DNA of 64,000 nucleotides from Nitrososphaerales archaeon (GCA_032906765.1 JAJTZB010000003.1:141072-205071), one strand, 5' to 3'. Positions 8,250 to 17,305 are shown, numbered from the stretch's first letter. Notes: generated by a model not told the origin, from the letters alone. Made by a program: numbers and translations.

Positions 8250-9300
8250 AAGGGTGGGTCTTCAAGAACTCGGTCCGAGCAAGTGCAACGAACTGATCTA
8301 CATCCTGTCGAATCTGGGACCGGATTGCCTGCACTTGACTCTGGATTCTTGAATAGGGCAGGCCCTTGGTCACCGATGATGCGAGTTCTGCTTTCTGAAC
8401 CTTCTCAGGGTGTGAGGGTCTAACCCTCTGAAGTAACGCTTGGACCCTCTCGAGTCCGAACACCGAAAGTTGCCAGTAATCATGTCGGTGGATTATTCCG
8501 TACTTCTTAGTTCTGTAACCCTCCGACTTGTTGATTCTCAGACTCGAAACATAACCAAGTCCTGCCAGATTCAGTTTGACCCATTCCAGCAGCGACTTGT
8601 CGGAACCGTAGTAGTCTAGGAATAGTGCGACATATCCCCTGTTATCTCGGGTTATCACGATGGATCCGTCTGAATCCAGAAGGCCTGCCAAGAAAGCAAA
8701 CAACGTGCTTTCCTCGGCCTGCACCCATGAAAGAACTTCATCCGGATTCGCGAGGAGAAAGCCAAACGTGTCATCCAGGATGACGCTCAGGTTCCACTCA
8801 AACGTCTGAGTGTCTTCCTTGTACCGTGAATGCTGATAGACATGCCCATAAGGTCCAAGGCAGCTTCGGAACAGCTTCACCATAGCGGGATGCGTAGTGC
8901 TCGTCGAAACCCTCACTACTCCTCGCCAAGGCTTTGACGCCGAAAGGTCTCCGCGTCTTAATCCGAGAAGGTACGCCTTGTCCTCGTCGGTCCCGTCGAA
9001 GGGCTTCCGCTCGTACTTCCTCCGCTTCTCCCTGATGGCCTTCAGCCTGGACTCCTCGAAGGGCCTGGCGCTGACCCCGAGCTGCCTGCAGACCCACGAG
9101 GTGTAACCGCTCGTCTTGTTGCCGACCAGTTTCGCGATGTCGTTGAGCGAGAGGCCCATCGAGTTGTGCAGCTGGTCCAGGAAGAGGCGGAGCTCATCCC
9201 TCTTTTCCCCGTCGAGGTTCCTGATGCTCAGGTTGCTGGTCCTGCGGAGCGAGAGCAGATCCTCCTGCTCGGCGCTGAGCGGCGGTTGCTGCGAAAGCAA
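8236..9300 (-). CDS. Free-standing LAGLIDADG endonuclease-family protein with N-terminal helical/HTH region
   Basis: A 354-residue protein. Residues ~25-110 look like a DNA-binding helical region (SLNDIAKLVGNKTSGYTSWVCRQLGV resembles a helix-turn-helix). Two LAGLIDADG-like helices follow: a degenerate YLLGLRRGDLS and a better FLAGLLDSDGSI, each with an acidic residue. No intein or intron context surrounds it, so it is either a solitary homing endonuclease or a co-opted DNA-binding protein. The TTG start at 9300 is set by a minus-strand TATA-like GATTATAGG near 9345. The distal coding half looks less GC-rich than neighbouring genes, consistent with transfer. Confidence 0.75.
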   Translation of the reverse strand: MLSQQPPLSAEQEDLLSLRRTSNLSIRNLDGEKRDELRLFLDQLHNSMGLSLNDIAKLVGNKTSGYTSWVCRQLGVSARPFEESRLKAIREKRRKYERKPFDGTDEDKAYLLGLRRGDLSASKPWRGVVRVSTSTTHPAMVKLFRSCLGPYGHVYQHSRYKEDTQTFEWNLSVILDDTFGFLLANPDEVLSWVQAEESTLFAFLAGLLDSDGSIVITRDNRGYVALFLDYYGSDKSLLEWVKLNLAGLGYVSSLRINKSEGYRTKKYGIIHRHDYWQLSVFGLERVQALLQRVRPSHPEKVQKAELASSVTKGLPYSRIQSQVQAIRSQIRQDVDQFVALARTEFLKTHPSRVG

Positions 9301-9391
9301 GTGGAGACGAACATTGTCCGAGGTTAGTTGGCGTCGTCCTATAATCGGATACGACGCAACTACATACGAGCCCCTTAAAGAGAATGAACGC

Positions 9392-10276
9392 GTGGCGGCG
9401 GGGTTGGCTAGCGCCCGCGGCTACGTCCCGCTGATAGTCCTCAGCGTGATCTGGGGTCTCGCCTTCGTGGCGATCAGGAGGGCAGACTTCGAGCTCAGCT
9501 GGGAGAACCTCACTCTCCTGAGGTGGATGTTGGTCAGCGCGTGCTTCTTGGCGCTCTACCCATTCATAGGCAAGTCGAAGGTGCCCCTGGAGAGGAGGGA
9601 CATCCCGAGGCTGCTTGTCGTCTCCCTGGCCAATGTCGCTGTCTATCACCTGTCGCTGAACTTCGCAGAGAAGACAGTCTCTGCGTCACTCTCTGGCCTC
9701 CTGATCTCCCTTGGTCCTGTTTTCACGGTCATCCTGTCGACAATCCTGCTGAAGGAGAAGGTCGGAAGAAGGCTCGGTTTCGCCGTCGTCCTTGCCCTGG
9801 TTGGCGCCGTCCTGATATCCCTCCCAGACATGGACCTGGGATTCGCAACGATGATCGGCCCTCTCGCGGTCGTCATCGCGGCCTTTGCCAACGGCGTCTA
9901 CGCTGTAGTATCGAAACCTCTCGTCACCAAGTACGGAGCGTCCCCGGTGGCGATATGGGCCTCCCTGGTGGGAACCGCATCAATCCTCCCTCTCGCTTCT
10001 GGGAGTCTGATTCAGGAGGCGTCCGCCCTTTCATTCGGCGGTTGGGTTTCAGTACTTTACCTCGTGGTCTTGAGCACCGTAGTCGGGAACCTGATCATCT
10101 ACACCCTGATAGGGAGGCAGCCAGTCTCCAGGCTCGGTGTCCAGCTCTACCTCATCCCCCTGGTCAGCGTCATCGGCGGGATACTCATCCTGGGGGAGAC
10201 GATCGGCGTCCTGACCGTGCTCGGGGGCGCCTTCCTACTGATGGCAGTCGGAATGACAACCACCATCAGGCGATGA
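9392..10276 (+). CDS. EamA/DMT-family transporter
   Basis: About 294 residues with some nine to ten hydrophobic segments in two tandem EamA repeats, typical of drug/metabolite exporters. The first repeat opens with VPLIVLSVIWGLAFVAIRR; the second ends with LGGAFLLMAVGMTTTIRR. The frame is open far upstream, antisense to the LAGLIDADG gene, but hydrophobic homology starts after 9392. GTG 9392 is chosen; TTG 9404 is close and also fits the CTTAAAG element near 9376. Substrate unknown. Confidence 0.85.
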   Translation: MAAGLASARGYVPLIVLSVIWGLAFVAIRRADFELSWENLTLLRWMLVSACFLALYPFIGKSKVPLERRDIPRLLVVSLANVAVYHLSLNFAEKTVSASLSGLLISLGPVFTVILSTILLKEKVGRRLGFAVVLALVGAVLISLPDMDLGFATMIGPLAVVIAAFANGVYAVVSKPLVTKYGASPVAIWASLVGTASILPLASGSLIQEASALSFGGWVSVLYLVVLSTVVGNLIIYTLIGRQPVSRLGVQLYLIPLVSVIGGILILGETIGVLTVLGGAFLLMAVGMTTTIRR

Positions 10277-10319
10277 TTCGGAAGCGTTTTATTGAGAGAG
10301 GAAAGAGGAGCCTTCGACC

Positions 10320-10703
10320 TTGGAAGAGGACGCTGAGCTGAAGATTATCGAGCAGAGGAAGATGGAGCAGATGAAGAAGAGGCTCACCGCGTCCGCACCC
10401 CAAAAGCCTGAGAAGGCAGAGAAGCCGTCGAGACAGACAGTAGAGGAGATGCTCTTCGACAGGGGAGACGAGGTCCTCGATGCAGCCTATTCGTTCTTCC
10501 CGGAACAGACAGAGAGGATTGTGGAGGAGCTGGCGAGGATGATCAGGGACGGCAGGCTCAAGGAGAAGGTGTCTGGAGGCGAACTACTCTCTGTGTTCAG
10601 GCAGCTGGGCCTCAGGTTCAACCTCAAGACCTCGATAAAAGTCCAGGAGAGAGGCAAGTTTGTGGAGCTCAGCGAGAAGTTGAAGCGCAGGGAGGACGAG
10701 TGA
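10320..10703 (+). CDS. PDCD5/TFAR19-like DNA-binding protein (probable)
   Basis: A 127-residue charged protein. The N-terminal helix (ELKIIEQRKMEQMKKRL), a Lys/Pro linker, a three-helix core with LDAAYSFFPEQTERIVEELARMIRDG, and a basic C-terminus resemble the archaeal PDCD5 family, though the core is divergent. The TTG start at 10320 follows a TATA-like GTTTTATTG near 10288. It is followed after one base by the PAC2 gene, so they form an operon. Confidence 0.55.
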   Translation: MEEDAELKIIEQRKMEQMKKRLTASAPQKPEKAEKPSRQTVEEMLFDRGDEVLDAAYSFFPEQTERIVEELARMIRDGRLKEKVSGGELLSVFRQLGLRFNLKTSIKVQERGKFVELSEKLKRREDE

Positions 10704-10704
10704 C

Positions 10705-11490
10705 GTGCCTGCCGCGTCTGCCTCGACCAAGGGAGTCCAGCAGAGGGTCCTGTCCGTCCCGAGGGCGAAGAACCCCGTGCTCGTCTGCGGCCTCCCGGGC
10801 AGCGGATACGTGGGGAAGCTAGGTGCAGACCACCTGATTGACGTGTTCAAGGGGAAGAAGGTGGCTGAATACAGCTGCGACAGCTTCCCGCCTCAGGTCA
10901 ACGTGAAAGAGGATGGGACTGCAGAGCCGCTGAAGGCAGTGCTCTTCTACGCCCGTCTCAGGAAGGGGCGCGACCTCTTCATCTTCACCGCTGACGCGCA
11001 GCCGATGACGTCAGAGGGCGAATACGAGCTCTCGGACGCTGTCGTATCTTTCGCGAAGAGGTGCGGTGTGAAAACGGTCTACACGCTCGCCGCCTACATC
11101 ACCGGAGCCTTCTCAAACACGCCCAAGGTCTACGGCGCTGGTACGTCGAAGGCGATGCTCGACAGAATAGCTGACAAGGGAGTCACGCTGATGAAGGACG
11201 GAGGCATCAGCGGCATGAACGGACTCCTCATAGGCGTGGCTGCCCTTCGGGGCATGGAAGGCGCGTGCCTGCTCGGCGAGACATCGGGATACCTCGTCGA
11301 CGCTGCTGCGTCAAAGTCGGTACTGGAGACGCTCTCGAAGATCATCGGAGTCCCCGTCGATACGACGAAGCTCAAGGAGAAGGCGGAGGAGACGCAGAAG
11401 GTGATCAGCCAGCTACAAGGGATGGCGGAGCAGACCCGCGAGAGCGCAGCGCCGCCGAGAAGGGAGCCCAGGCCCGGCTACATCAGCTAG
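10705..11490 (+). CDS. PAC2-family (proteasome assembly chaperone-like) protein
   Basis: A 261-residue ATP-grasp-superfamily-like PAC2 domain protein (COG2047 type). Features: LVCGLPGSGYVGKLGADHLI near the N-terminus, the FTADAQPMTSEGEYELSD segment, and GISGMNGLLIGVA. The C-terminal 50 residues are a helical, then Pro/Arg-rich tail. The GTG start at 10705 follows the previous stop by one base. Family members relate to eukaryotic proteasome assembly factors; the archaeal function is not settled. Confidence 0.82.
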   Translation: MPAASASTKGVQQRVLSVPRAKNPVLVCGLPGSGYVGKLGADHLIDVFKGKKVAEYSCDSFPPQVNVKEDGTAEPLKAVLFYARLRKGRDLFIFTADAQPMTSEGEYELSDAVVSFAKRCGVKTVYTLAAYITGAFSNTPKVYGAGTSKAMLDRIADKGVTLMKDGGISGMNGLLIGVAALRGMEGACLLGETSGYLVDAAASKSVLETLSKIIGVPVDTTKLKEKAEETQKVISQLQGMAEQTRESAAPPRREPRPGYIS

Positions 11491-12944
11491 CCCTTGATGT
11501 TGCCAATCGGTCTAAGCGCGACGACCTTCTTCGAGATCCCCGCCCTACTCATCGTCTCCACGACTTCGGATATGTCCTTGTAAGCAAAGCCCGCCTCCTC
11601 GGCAAGGCCGTCCATCGTCGTCGCCCTCACGTAGATACCCCTGTCGAGCATCCTCCTCTGGAGTTCGTTCCCCCTAACCATGTTCTTTGCCGCGGTCCTA
11701 GACATCGTCCTCCCCGAGCCGTGCGCCGTCGAGCCGAAGGTCTCCTCCATCGCCTTCGCAGTGCCGATGAGCAAGTACGAACCGGTCTCCATTGAACCGC
11801 CAATGATGACGGGCTGCCCGACCTGCCTGTAGGGCGCAGGGATGTCCGGGTGGCCGGGCCCGAAGCTTCTCGTCGCCCCCTTCCTGTGCACGAGCACGTC
11901 TGCGCTCGACCCGTCGATAGCGTGCCTCTCGACCTTCGCCACGTTATGACAGACGTCGTAGATGAGGTGCATGTCCATCGCCTCAGCGTCCCTGTGGAAC
12001 ACCTTGCTGAACGCCTCCCTCACCTTCTGGACAATCACCTGCCTATTGGTGAAGGCCATGTTCGCGGCGCAGACCATCGCTCCGTAGTAGTCCTTCCCCT
12101 CCTTGGACGAGAAGGGGGCGCACGCGAGCTCCCTGTCCCGCACCGAGATGCCGTACCTCCTCATCGCGGTGTCGAAGACCCTGAGGTAGTCGCTTCCTAT
12201 CTGGTGGCCGAAGCCCCTGCTCCCGCAATGGACCATTACGACAACCTGGTCGTCGTGGACGATTCCGAACTGCTTCGCGAGGTCGGGGTCCAAGAATCTC
12301 GCAGGATCCACGACCTGAATCTCGAGGTAGTGGTTGCCCGAGCCCAGCGTCCCTAGCTGGTCTATACCCCTGTTCGTGGCCTGCCTGCTCACCTTGGAGG
12401 GTTCAGCGCCCTTGATGAAGCCGCCCTCCTCGACGTGGGAAGGGTCGTCCTCCCAGGCGAGTTCGTTCTCCGCGCACCACTTGACTCCGAACTTCATTAT
12501 CTCGTCGAACTGAGATTCACTCACCCTGAGGGTCCCCTTGACGCCGACCCCAGCCGGGACGAGGCGGAACATCAGGTCCACCAGCTCCTTGACCTTCAGC
12601 TTCACCTCCTCAAACCTCAGGTTTGTGCGAATCAACCTCATGCCGCAGTTTATGTCGAATCCGATTCCGCCAGGAGATATCACCCCTTTCTCGAGGTCGA
12701 AGGCCGCAACCCCTCCGATGGGGAAGCCGTAACCCCAGTGTGCGTCAGCCATCGCGTAGGCGTACTTGACGATGCCCGGCAGGGATGCCACGTTGGTCAC
12801 CTGCTCGATGACGCCATTGTCCATGTGGTCGAGCAGCTGCTTTGTGGCGTAGATTCTCGCCGGGACCCTCATGCCCTCCTTGTAGCTCGTCGGAATCTCC
12901 CATGAAACTTCAGTTACCTGCTTGAATGTGCCTGCCACTGGCAA
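11487..12944 (-). CDS. rtcB: RNA-splicing ligase RtcB
   Basis: GTP-dependent ligase joining 2',3'-cyclic-phosphate and 5'-OH ends, required for tRNA exon joining after EndA cleavage. At 485 residues it has archaeal length without an intein. Landmarks: GIGFDINCGMRLIRT, GTLGSGNHYLEIQ, VMVHCGSRGFGHQ, and a C-terminal GSGRTMSR segment containing the guanylated-His region. It overlaps the PAC2 gene end by 4 bases. The cofactor archease is 600 bases upstream on the same strand. Confidence 0.95.
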   Translation of the reverse strand: MPVAGTFKQVTEVSWEIPTSYKEGMRVPARIYATKQLLDHMDNGVIEQVTNVASLPGIVKYAYAMADAHWGYGFPIGGVAAFDLEKGVISPGGIGFDINCGMRLIRTNLRFEEVKLKVKELVDLMFRLVPAGVGVKGTLRVSESQFDEIMKFGVKWCAENELAWEDDPSHVEEGGFIKGAEPSKVSRQATNRGIDQLGTLGSGNHYLEIQVVDPARFLDPDLAKQFGIVHDDQVVVMVHCGSRGFGHQIGSDYLRVFDTAMRRYGISVRDRELACAPFSSKEGKDYYGAMVCAANMAFTNRQVIVQKVREAFSKVFHRDAEAMDMHLIYDVCHNVAKVERHAIDGSSADVLVHRKGATRSFGPGHPDIPAPYRQVGQPVIIGGSMETGSYLLIGTAKAMEETFGSTAHGSGRTMSRTAAKNMVRGNELQRRMLDRGIYVRATTMDGLAEEAGFAYKDISEVVETMSRAGISKKVVALRPIGNIKG

Positions 12945-13069
12945 CGAAAATCACCGATTCGGTGCCGCTAGCCCTGCTTTGATTCTTTAAGTGTTTGGGC
13001 ACGGGGCTCTGTCAAGTTGACGGGCCACGATTGGAGTTGTCAACATTCGGGCCATGCGCCTAATCGAAG

Positions 13070-13513
13070 TCATCTGTTCAGGTTGCCGACGTTGACTTCA
13101 GGGGTTGGGCCGATTATTCCGCAAGCTGTTGGCGCCGTAGGGTTGGTCAGGACGGATACGGCGGAAGATGGAGGCCCTGTCTTGAAGGATTGAAGTGAAA
13201 CCCAGACTTGAGGGAGGTCATATGAAACGTAAAACACCCAACTTCCCGTCGAATCTGGGTTGGTATTGGCGACGGGGGGTTCGTTGGAATCCTCGTAGAG
13301 GTAAATCGTTTGACCCTGAGGCGCGGTTCCGCAGACCATCACTATAGAATGCTGGGCCGCATAGAGTTGAGAGGAGAAGAGCCATCCAGTCAGGACAAGA
13401 AGAATAATGATTGCGCCGATTCCAGCCTTTTCTGAGAGTTCCACTACTCGGCCTTCATGGCCCGACGCCTTACAACCTTTGCTGTGGCCCATCAACTTGA
13501 CAGAGCCGGGCAC
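13070..13513 (-). CDS. Small membrane-anchored extracytoplasmic protein, unknown
   Basis: Up to 147 residues. A hydrophobic segment (IGAIIILLVLTGWLFSSQLYA) serves as signal anchor, followed by ~90 residues rich in Ser/Thr/Pro/Val with two Cys, likely a small beta domain outside the cell. No family recognised. The first ATG gives a basic 22-residue leader before the anchor; an in-frame GTG near 13445, about 27 bases after a weak AT-rich stretch, would start directly before it. It separates rtcB from archease. Confidence 0.5.
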   Translation of the reverse strand: MPGSVKLMGHSKGCKASGHEGRVVELSEKAGIGAIIILLVLTGWLFSSQLYAAQHSIVMVCGTAPQGQTIYLYEDSNEPPVANTNPDSTGSWVFYVSYDLPQVWVSLQSFKTGPPSSAVSVLTNPTAPTACGIIGPTPEVNVGNLNR

Positions 13514-13528
13514 GGTTCGGTCGGGGAA

Positions 13529-13951
13529 TCAGATGTCTAGGACGACCGTTGCCTTCCAGCCCCTGCCCTCTCGTCTGACGCCGAACATGTGCATCGTGAC
13601 AGCCTTCACGTCGTTCCTCAACCCGTGCTTCAGGCGGTTGATCTTCTCTCCTGCCAACTTCGCTTCGAGCCTGCGGCCGCTCCGCTCTACTCGGACCTCG
13701 GCGTCCTTGACCAAGAAGAGGTCAACGTCCTTGCGGATGATCAGGTCGGTCAGGAAGTCGTAGAGGAGCCTGTCGAGGTCCTCGGCCTCGAGTCGCAACG
13801 TGCTTGTCTTGCGCCGGGCCAGAGTCTGCCTGTCCACCATCACCTCCGTGAGCGCTGCCGCTGCATCCTTGAACAGGCCTGAGACCGAGGTGGAGGTCAC
13901 CTCGAAGGCTACGTCTGCGAGCGCGACGTCTGGCAGGAACCGGAATGGCAT
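13529..13951 (-). CDS. Archease
   Basis: Metal-binding cofactor that activates RtcB for multiple turnover in tRNA splicing. The protein has 140 residues. The N-terminal MPFRFLPDVALADVAFEVTS fits archease (variant of the H-T-A-D region), with LLYDFLTDLIIRKD mid-protein and the C-terminal VKAVTMHMFGVRREGRGWKATVVLDI strongly diagnostic, ending in the conserved Asp-Ile. It is on the same strand as rtcB, with one membrane-protein gene between. The start overlaps the upstream region of the divergent lipoate ligase gene. Confidence 0.88.
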   Translation of the reverse strand: MPFRFLPDVALADVAFEVTSTSVSGLFKDAAAALTEVMVDRQTLARRKTSTLRLEAEDLDRLLYDFLTDLIIRKDVDLFLVKDAEVRVERSGRRLEAKLAGEKINRLKHGLRNDVKAVTMHMFGVRREGRGWKATVVLDI

Positions 13952-14013
13952 GGGCTGCGGCTCGCAATGGCAGGTTGAAAACCCTTAACGCCCGCACAGG
14001 CTCGCCCTGCCCG

Positions 14014-14763
14014 TTGAAGGGCAGGCTCCTGGACGTCACTCTCGGGGACCCTTACTCGAACCTGGCGGCGGAGGAGGCGATCTTCAGGCTGATGAGGGTG
14101 CCCACGGTGAGGGTCTGGACCAACCAGAAGTCGGTTGTGATAGGGAGGGCGCAGCTGGCAAGCATGGAGACGGACATGGCGTACTGCGCAGAGCGAGGTT
14201 TTCCAGTGGTGCGGCGCTTCACAGCCGGTGGGGCGGTCTACAACGGACCGGGCAACGTCAACTGGTCGTTCTTCGCCCCCAAGGGGGCGCGGGGTTCGAG
14301 GGTTGCGTACTCTGCGGATGCAAAAGGTGTTTTCAGGACGTTTGCGGGCATAGTGGCGGACGCACTCTCTGCATGCTGGGTCTCAGCATCTTTCCAACCC
14401 CCCAACAGGATTGTCACAGAGAAGGGGAAGGTCTCGGGCATGGCTGCCTACATTACAAGCTCTGGGGCGGTCTGTCACGGAACGCTCCTCATGAACGCTG
14501 ATGTCGACGAGGTGGAGAGGCTGACTAGGCCGCGAGAGGCCAAGGTCGAGAGGAAGTATCCGAGGAGCAACTTCGCCAGAGTTGCGAACTCTGGGGTCGG
14601 GAGGGACGGCTTCGTCAAAGCCCTGCTTGATGCAGCAGACTTCGACCATGAAGACGATACGCTGAGCAGGGAGGAAGAGGATTCTGTGGCGAGGCTCCTC
14701 GCGGAGAAGTACGGCACGGAGCGCTGGAACCTAGGAGACCCCTTCTCTCTAGATTATCTGTAG
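14014..14763 (+). CDS. lplA: Lipoate-protein ligase A family, catalytic domain
   Basis: Attaches lipoate to lipoyl domains such as GCV H protein or 2-oxoacid dehydrogenase E2. The BPL/LplA catalytic fold shows VVIGRAQ, VVRRFTAGGAVYNGPGNVNWS and a GKVSGMAAY segment with the catalytic Lys. At about 250 residues it lacks the C-terminal accessory domain, as in bipartite archaeal LplA/LplB; no lplB is seen nearby. The frame is open from 13945, but TTG 14014 lies about 28 bases after a CCTTAAC element, so it is preferred. It ends convergently with kbl, overlapping by 15 bases. Confidence 0.85.
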   Translation: MKGRLLDVTLGDPYSNLAAEEAIFRLMRVPTVRVWTNQKSVVIGRAQLASMETDMAYCAERGFPVVRRFTAGGAVYNGPGNVNWSFFAPKGARGSRVAYSADAKGVFRTFAGIVADALSACWVSASFQPPNRIVTEKGKVSGMAAYITSSGAVCHGTLLMNADVDEVERLTRPREAKVERKYPRSNFARVANSGVGRDGFVKALLDAADFDHEDDTLSREEEDSVARLLAEKYGTERWNLGDPFSLDYL

Positions 14764-15942
14764 TTCCCTTCCGACCTTCTCGAAGGCAGCGATTGCGAAG
14801 TCTAGGTCGCTCCTGCTCAGGGCCGCGTTCATTATCGTCCTGATTCTCGCCTTCCCCTGGGCCACCATGGGGTACACTATCGGGAGCGCGAACACTCCCT
14901 CCTCGAACAGCCTGGAGCTCAGCTTCTTCGCCTTGCCGCTCTCCCCGACCATGACTGGCGTGATCGGCGTCTCACTCTTCCCTATGTCGAAGCCGAGGTC
15001 CCGCATTGCCTTCTTGAAGTGACGTGTATTCTCCCACAGCCTCTGGACGTGCTGTGGCTCGTGCTCGAGGACGTCCACTGCTGCGAGACACGCGGCAGCT
15101 ACAGCCGGGGGGGCCGAGCCGCTCAGCAGCCAAGTCCTCGACTTGTTGTAAGCGAAGTTGATCAGGTCCCTGGAACCTGAGATGTGGCCGCCGACCACGC
15201 CGAATGCCTTTGAGAATGTCCCCATCTCGACGTGCACCATGTCTCTCGTCAGCTTGAAGTGAGACACTATTCCTCTCCCGCCGTCGCCCAGCACTCCTTC
15301 GCCGTGCGCGTCGTCCACGTAGACCATGGCGCCGTGCTCCTTGCCCACCTTCGCAATCCTGTCCAGAGGCGCGATGTCCCCGTCCATCGAGAAGACGCCA
15401 TCTGTGATTATCAGGATGCGCCTGTAGGGTGTTGGCCGCTTCTCTGCCTCATCGAGGACCCTCGCCAAGTCTTCGGTGTCCGCGTGCTTGTAGACGCCGC
15501 GCTCAGCTCGCGAAAGCCTGACGCCGTCAATGATGCTGCCGTGGTTCAGTTCGTCGCTGATTATGATGTCGCCCTCGCCCGCCAGCTGGGGAATGAGCCC
15601 AGCGTTGGTCGCGAAGCCCGTCTGGTAGACGAGTGAGGCCTCTGCTCCCTTGAACCTCGCCAGCCTCCTCTCAAGCTCGACGTGTATGTCCATGTTTCCT
15701 GCAATTGGCCTGACAGAACCGGAACCAGCTCCGTGAGTCCTTACGGCGTTGATGGCCGCCTCCTTCAGTTTAGGATGGTTGCTCAGGCCCAGGTAGTTGT
15801 TCGAGCAGAACATCAGGACCTTCTTCCCGTCAACGACGCACCACGGGGCACTGGGGCCAGCGAGGACCCGGAGCCTCCATTCTATCTCCTGTCTGACCAG
15901 GTCGTCGTACTCTTGCTTAAGGAATGATGTCGGATCTCTCAT
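14749..15942 (-). CDS. kbl: Glycine C-acetyltransferase (2-amino-3-ketobutyrate CoA ligase)
   Basis: PLP enzyme splitting 2-amino-3-oxobutyrate with CoA into glycine and acetyl-CoA. 397 residues, alpha-oxoamine synthase family: CSNNYLGLSNHPKL near residue 47, HGAGSGSVRPIAGN, DELNHGSIIDG, YVDDAHGEGVLG, and the PLP-lysine motif GTFSKAFG. It lies 31 bases downstream of the threonine dehydrogenase gene on the same strand, making a complete two-step threonine degradation module, possibly reversible. Confidence 0.94.
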   Translation of the reverse strand: MRDPTSFLKQEYDDLVRQEIEWRLRVLAGPSAPWCVVDGKKVLMFCSNNYLGLSNHPKLKEAAINAVRTHGAGSGSVRPIAGNMDIHVELERRLARFKGAEASLVYQTGFATNAGLIPQLAGEGDIIISDELNHGSIIDGVRLSRAERGVYKHADTEDLARVLDEAEKRPTPYRRILIITDGVFSMDGDIAPLDRIAKVGKEHGAMVYVDDAHGEGVLGDGGRGIVSHFKLTRDMVHVEMGTFSKAFGVVGGHISGSRDLINFAYNKSRTWLLSGSAPPAVAAACLAAVDVLEHEPQHVQRLWENTRHFKKAMRDLGFDIGKSETPITPVMVGESGKAKKLSSRLFEEGVFALPIVYPMVAQGKARIRTIMNAALSRSDLDFAIAAFEKVGRELQII

Positions 15943-15973
15943 ATCACGTCGGCTCGGCCGTCAGGAGGCTGCC

Positions 15974-16942
15974 TTATCCGCTTTTCTTCGCAGGCCCGAC
16001 CCGTTCGCCCAACTTCTCAACCATGTCCTTCGCCATCCTCTCCAGGTCGTACCTGTGCGACCACCCCCAGTCCCTCCGCGCCTCCTTGTCGTCTATGGAC
16101 ATCGGCCAAGAGTCTGCGATCTTCTGCCTGGAGTCTGGAGAGTAGGTGCAGTGGAAGGCCGGTATTCGCTTCCGGATCTCGGAAGCGAGCTCTCCCGCGG
16201 AGAAGCTGATCGCGGCTAGGTTGTAGCCCATGTGCCTCGGCGTCTTTGTCGGGTCCGCCTCCATTATCCTCACGGTCGCGTCCAGCGCGTCAGGCATGTA
16301 CATCATCGGAAGCACGGTGTCCTCCCTGACGAAGCACTGGTAGTTCTCCCCACGGAGAGCGGCGTAAAAGATCGCGACTGCGTAGTCTGTCGTCCCCCCG
16401 CCCGGTGGCGTCATGCTGCTGATCAAGCCAGGGTAACGCAGAATCCTCGTATCCAGGCCGAACTTGAGGTAGTAGTAGTTGCAGAGGAGCTCGCCAGCCA
16501 CTTTTGTCACGCCGTACATCGTGGTTGGGTTGAGCGCTGCCCCCTGAGGAGCCATCGAGCGCGGCGCGTCCGGTCCGAAGACCGCGATTGAACTCGGCCA
16601 GAAGACCTTGCTGACTCCTGTTGAGAGGGAGGCGTCAAGGACGTTCTTCAAGCCCTGCATGTTGACCTCCCACGCCAGCTGCGGATCCTTTTCGCCGACC
16701 GCAGACAGGACTGCGCCCAGGTGGTAGACGGTGTCCACTCCGTGCTTCTTGATCAAGCGTTCTATCGTCGCGCGTTCTTTCACGTCGAAAACCTCCTGCG
16801 GGCCCTCACCAAGTCCCTTCGCGTGCTCCAGATGGTGGACGCCGGCTACAACCTGAGAAGAACCGTACCGCTCCCTCAGTAGTGGCGTCAGTTCGGAACC
16901 AATCTGACCCGTGGCACCGGTCAAGAGAATCTTGGGTTTCAT
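15974..16942 (-). CDS. L-threonine 3-dehydrogenase, NAD-epimerase (SDR) type
   Basis: Oxidises L-threonine to 2-amino-3-oxobutyrate with NAD+. The 322-residue extended SDR has the Rossmann motif TGATGQIGSEL at the N-terminus and a catalytic YGVTK. The RYPGLIS and GGGTTDYAVAIFY segments are characteristic of UDP-galactose-4-epimerase-like threonine dehydrogenases as found in Thermoplasma, Flavobacterium and animals. The product feeds kbl immediately downstream. General sugar epimerase function is unlikely given the kbl neighbour. Confidence 0.9.
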   Translation of the reverse strand: MKPKILLTGATGQIGSELTPLLRERYGSSQVVAGVHHLEHAKGLGEGPQEVFDVKERATIERLIKKHGVDTVYHLGAVLSAVGEKDPQLAWEVNMQGLKNVLDASLSTGVSKVFWPSSIAVFGPDAPRSMAPQGAALNPTTMYGVTKVAGELLCNYYYLKFGLDTRILRYPGLISSMTPPGGGTTDYAVAIFYAALRGENYQCFVREDTVLPMMYMPDALDATVRIMEADPTKTPRHMGYNLAAISFSAGELASEIRKRIPAFHCTYSPDSRQKIADSWPMSIDDKEARRDWGWSHRYDLERMAKDMVEKLGERVGPAKKSG

Positions 16943-16985
16943 CTCGGCGGGTCCCGACGCTACGCTGTTTAAGCGTTGGCTGCCT

Positions 16986-17216
16986 CTACTTGAGGACCTT
17001 CATTGTGATTGTGGATACGACGCCCTCATTTGCTCTGAGTCTGTCAGAGATCGTTGCCTTCACCGCCTGGTCGTCCTTCCCTTCGACGATCACTAGGAGG
17101 TCGTATAGCCCATAGACTTGGTAGACGGCTTGGACTCCCGGCGCTCCCTTCAGCGCGGCGATGCTCCGCTCCTCGGCGCCTGGAGAGAGGTTGACAAGTA
17201 CGACTGCCCGTTCCAT
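16986..17216 (-). CDS. Stand-alone AsnC/Lrp effector (RAM) domain protein
   Basis: 76 residues forming one alpha-beta RAM domain: an N-terminal VVLVNLSPGAE strand-turn, VYQVYGLYDLLVIVEG in the middle, and VSTITMKVLK at the end. It has no DNA-binding helix-turn-helix. Such proteins form decameric rings, bind amino acids and may modulate full-length Lrp proteins. It lies between the threonine catabolic genes and the lys/arg operon, on the same strand as both. Confidence 0.85.
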   Translation of the reverse strand: MERAVVLVNLSPGAEERSIAALKGAPGVQAVYQVYGLYDLLVIVEGKDDQAVKATISDRLRANEGVVSTITMKVLK

Positions 17217-17305
17217 TTCTCTCGAGGAAGCTCGGACATCCCGAGATTAAAGAGTATCCTGCGCTGTCTCGCCCGACACCGGGCCGGGTGTGAGAAGCGG
17301 GCGCA

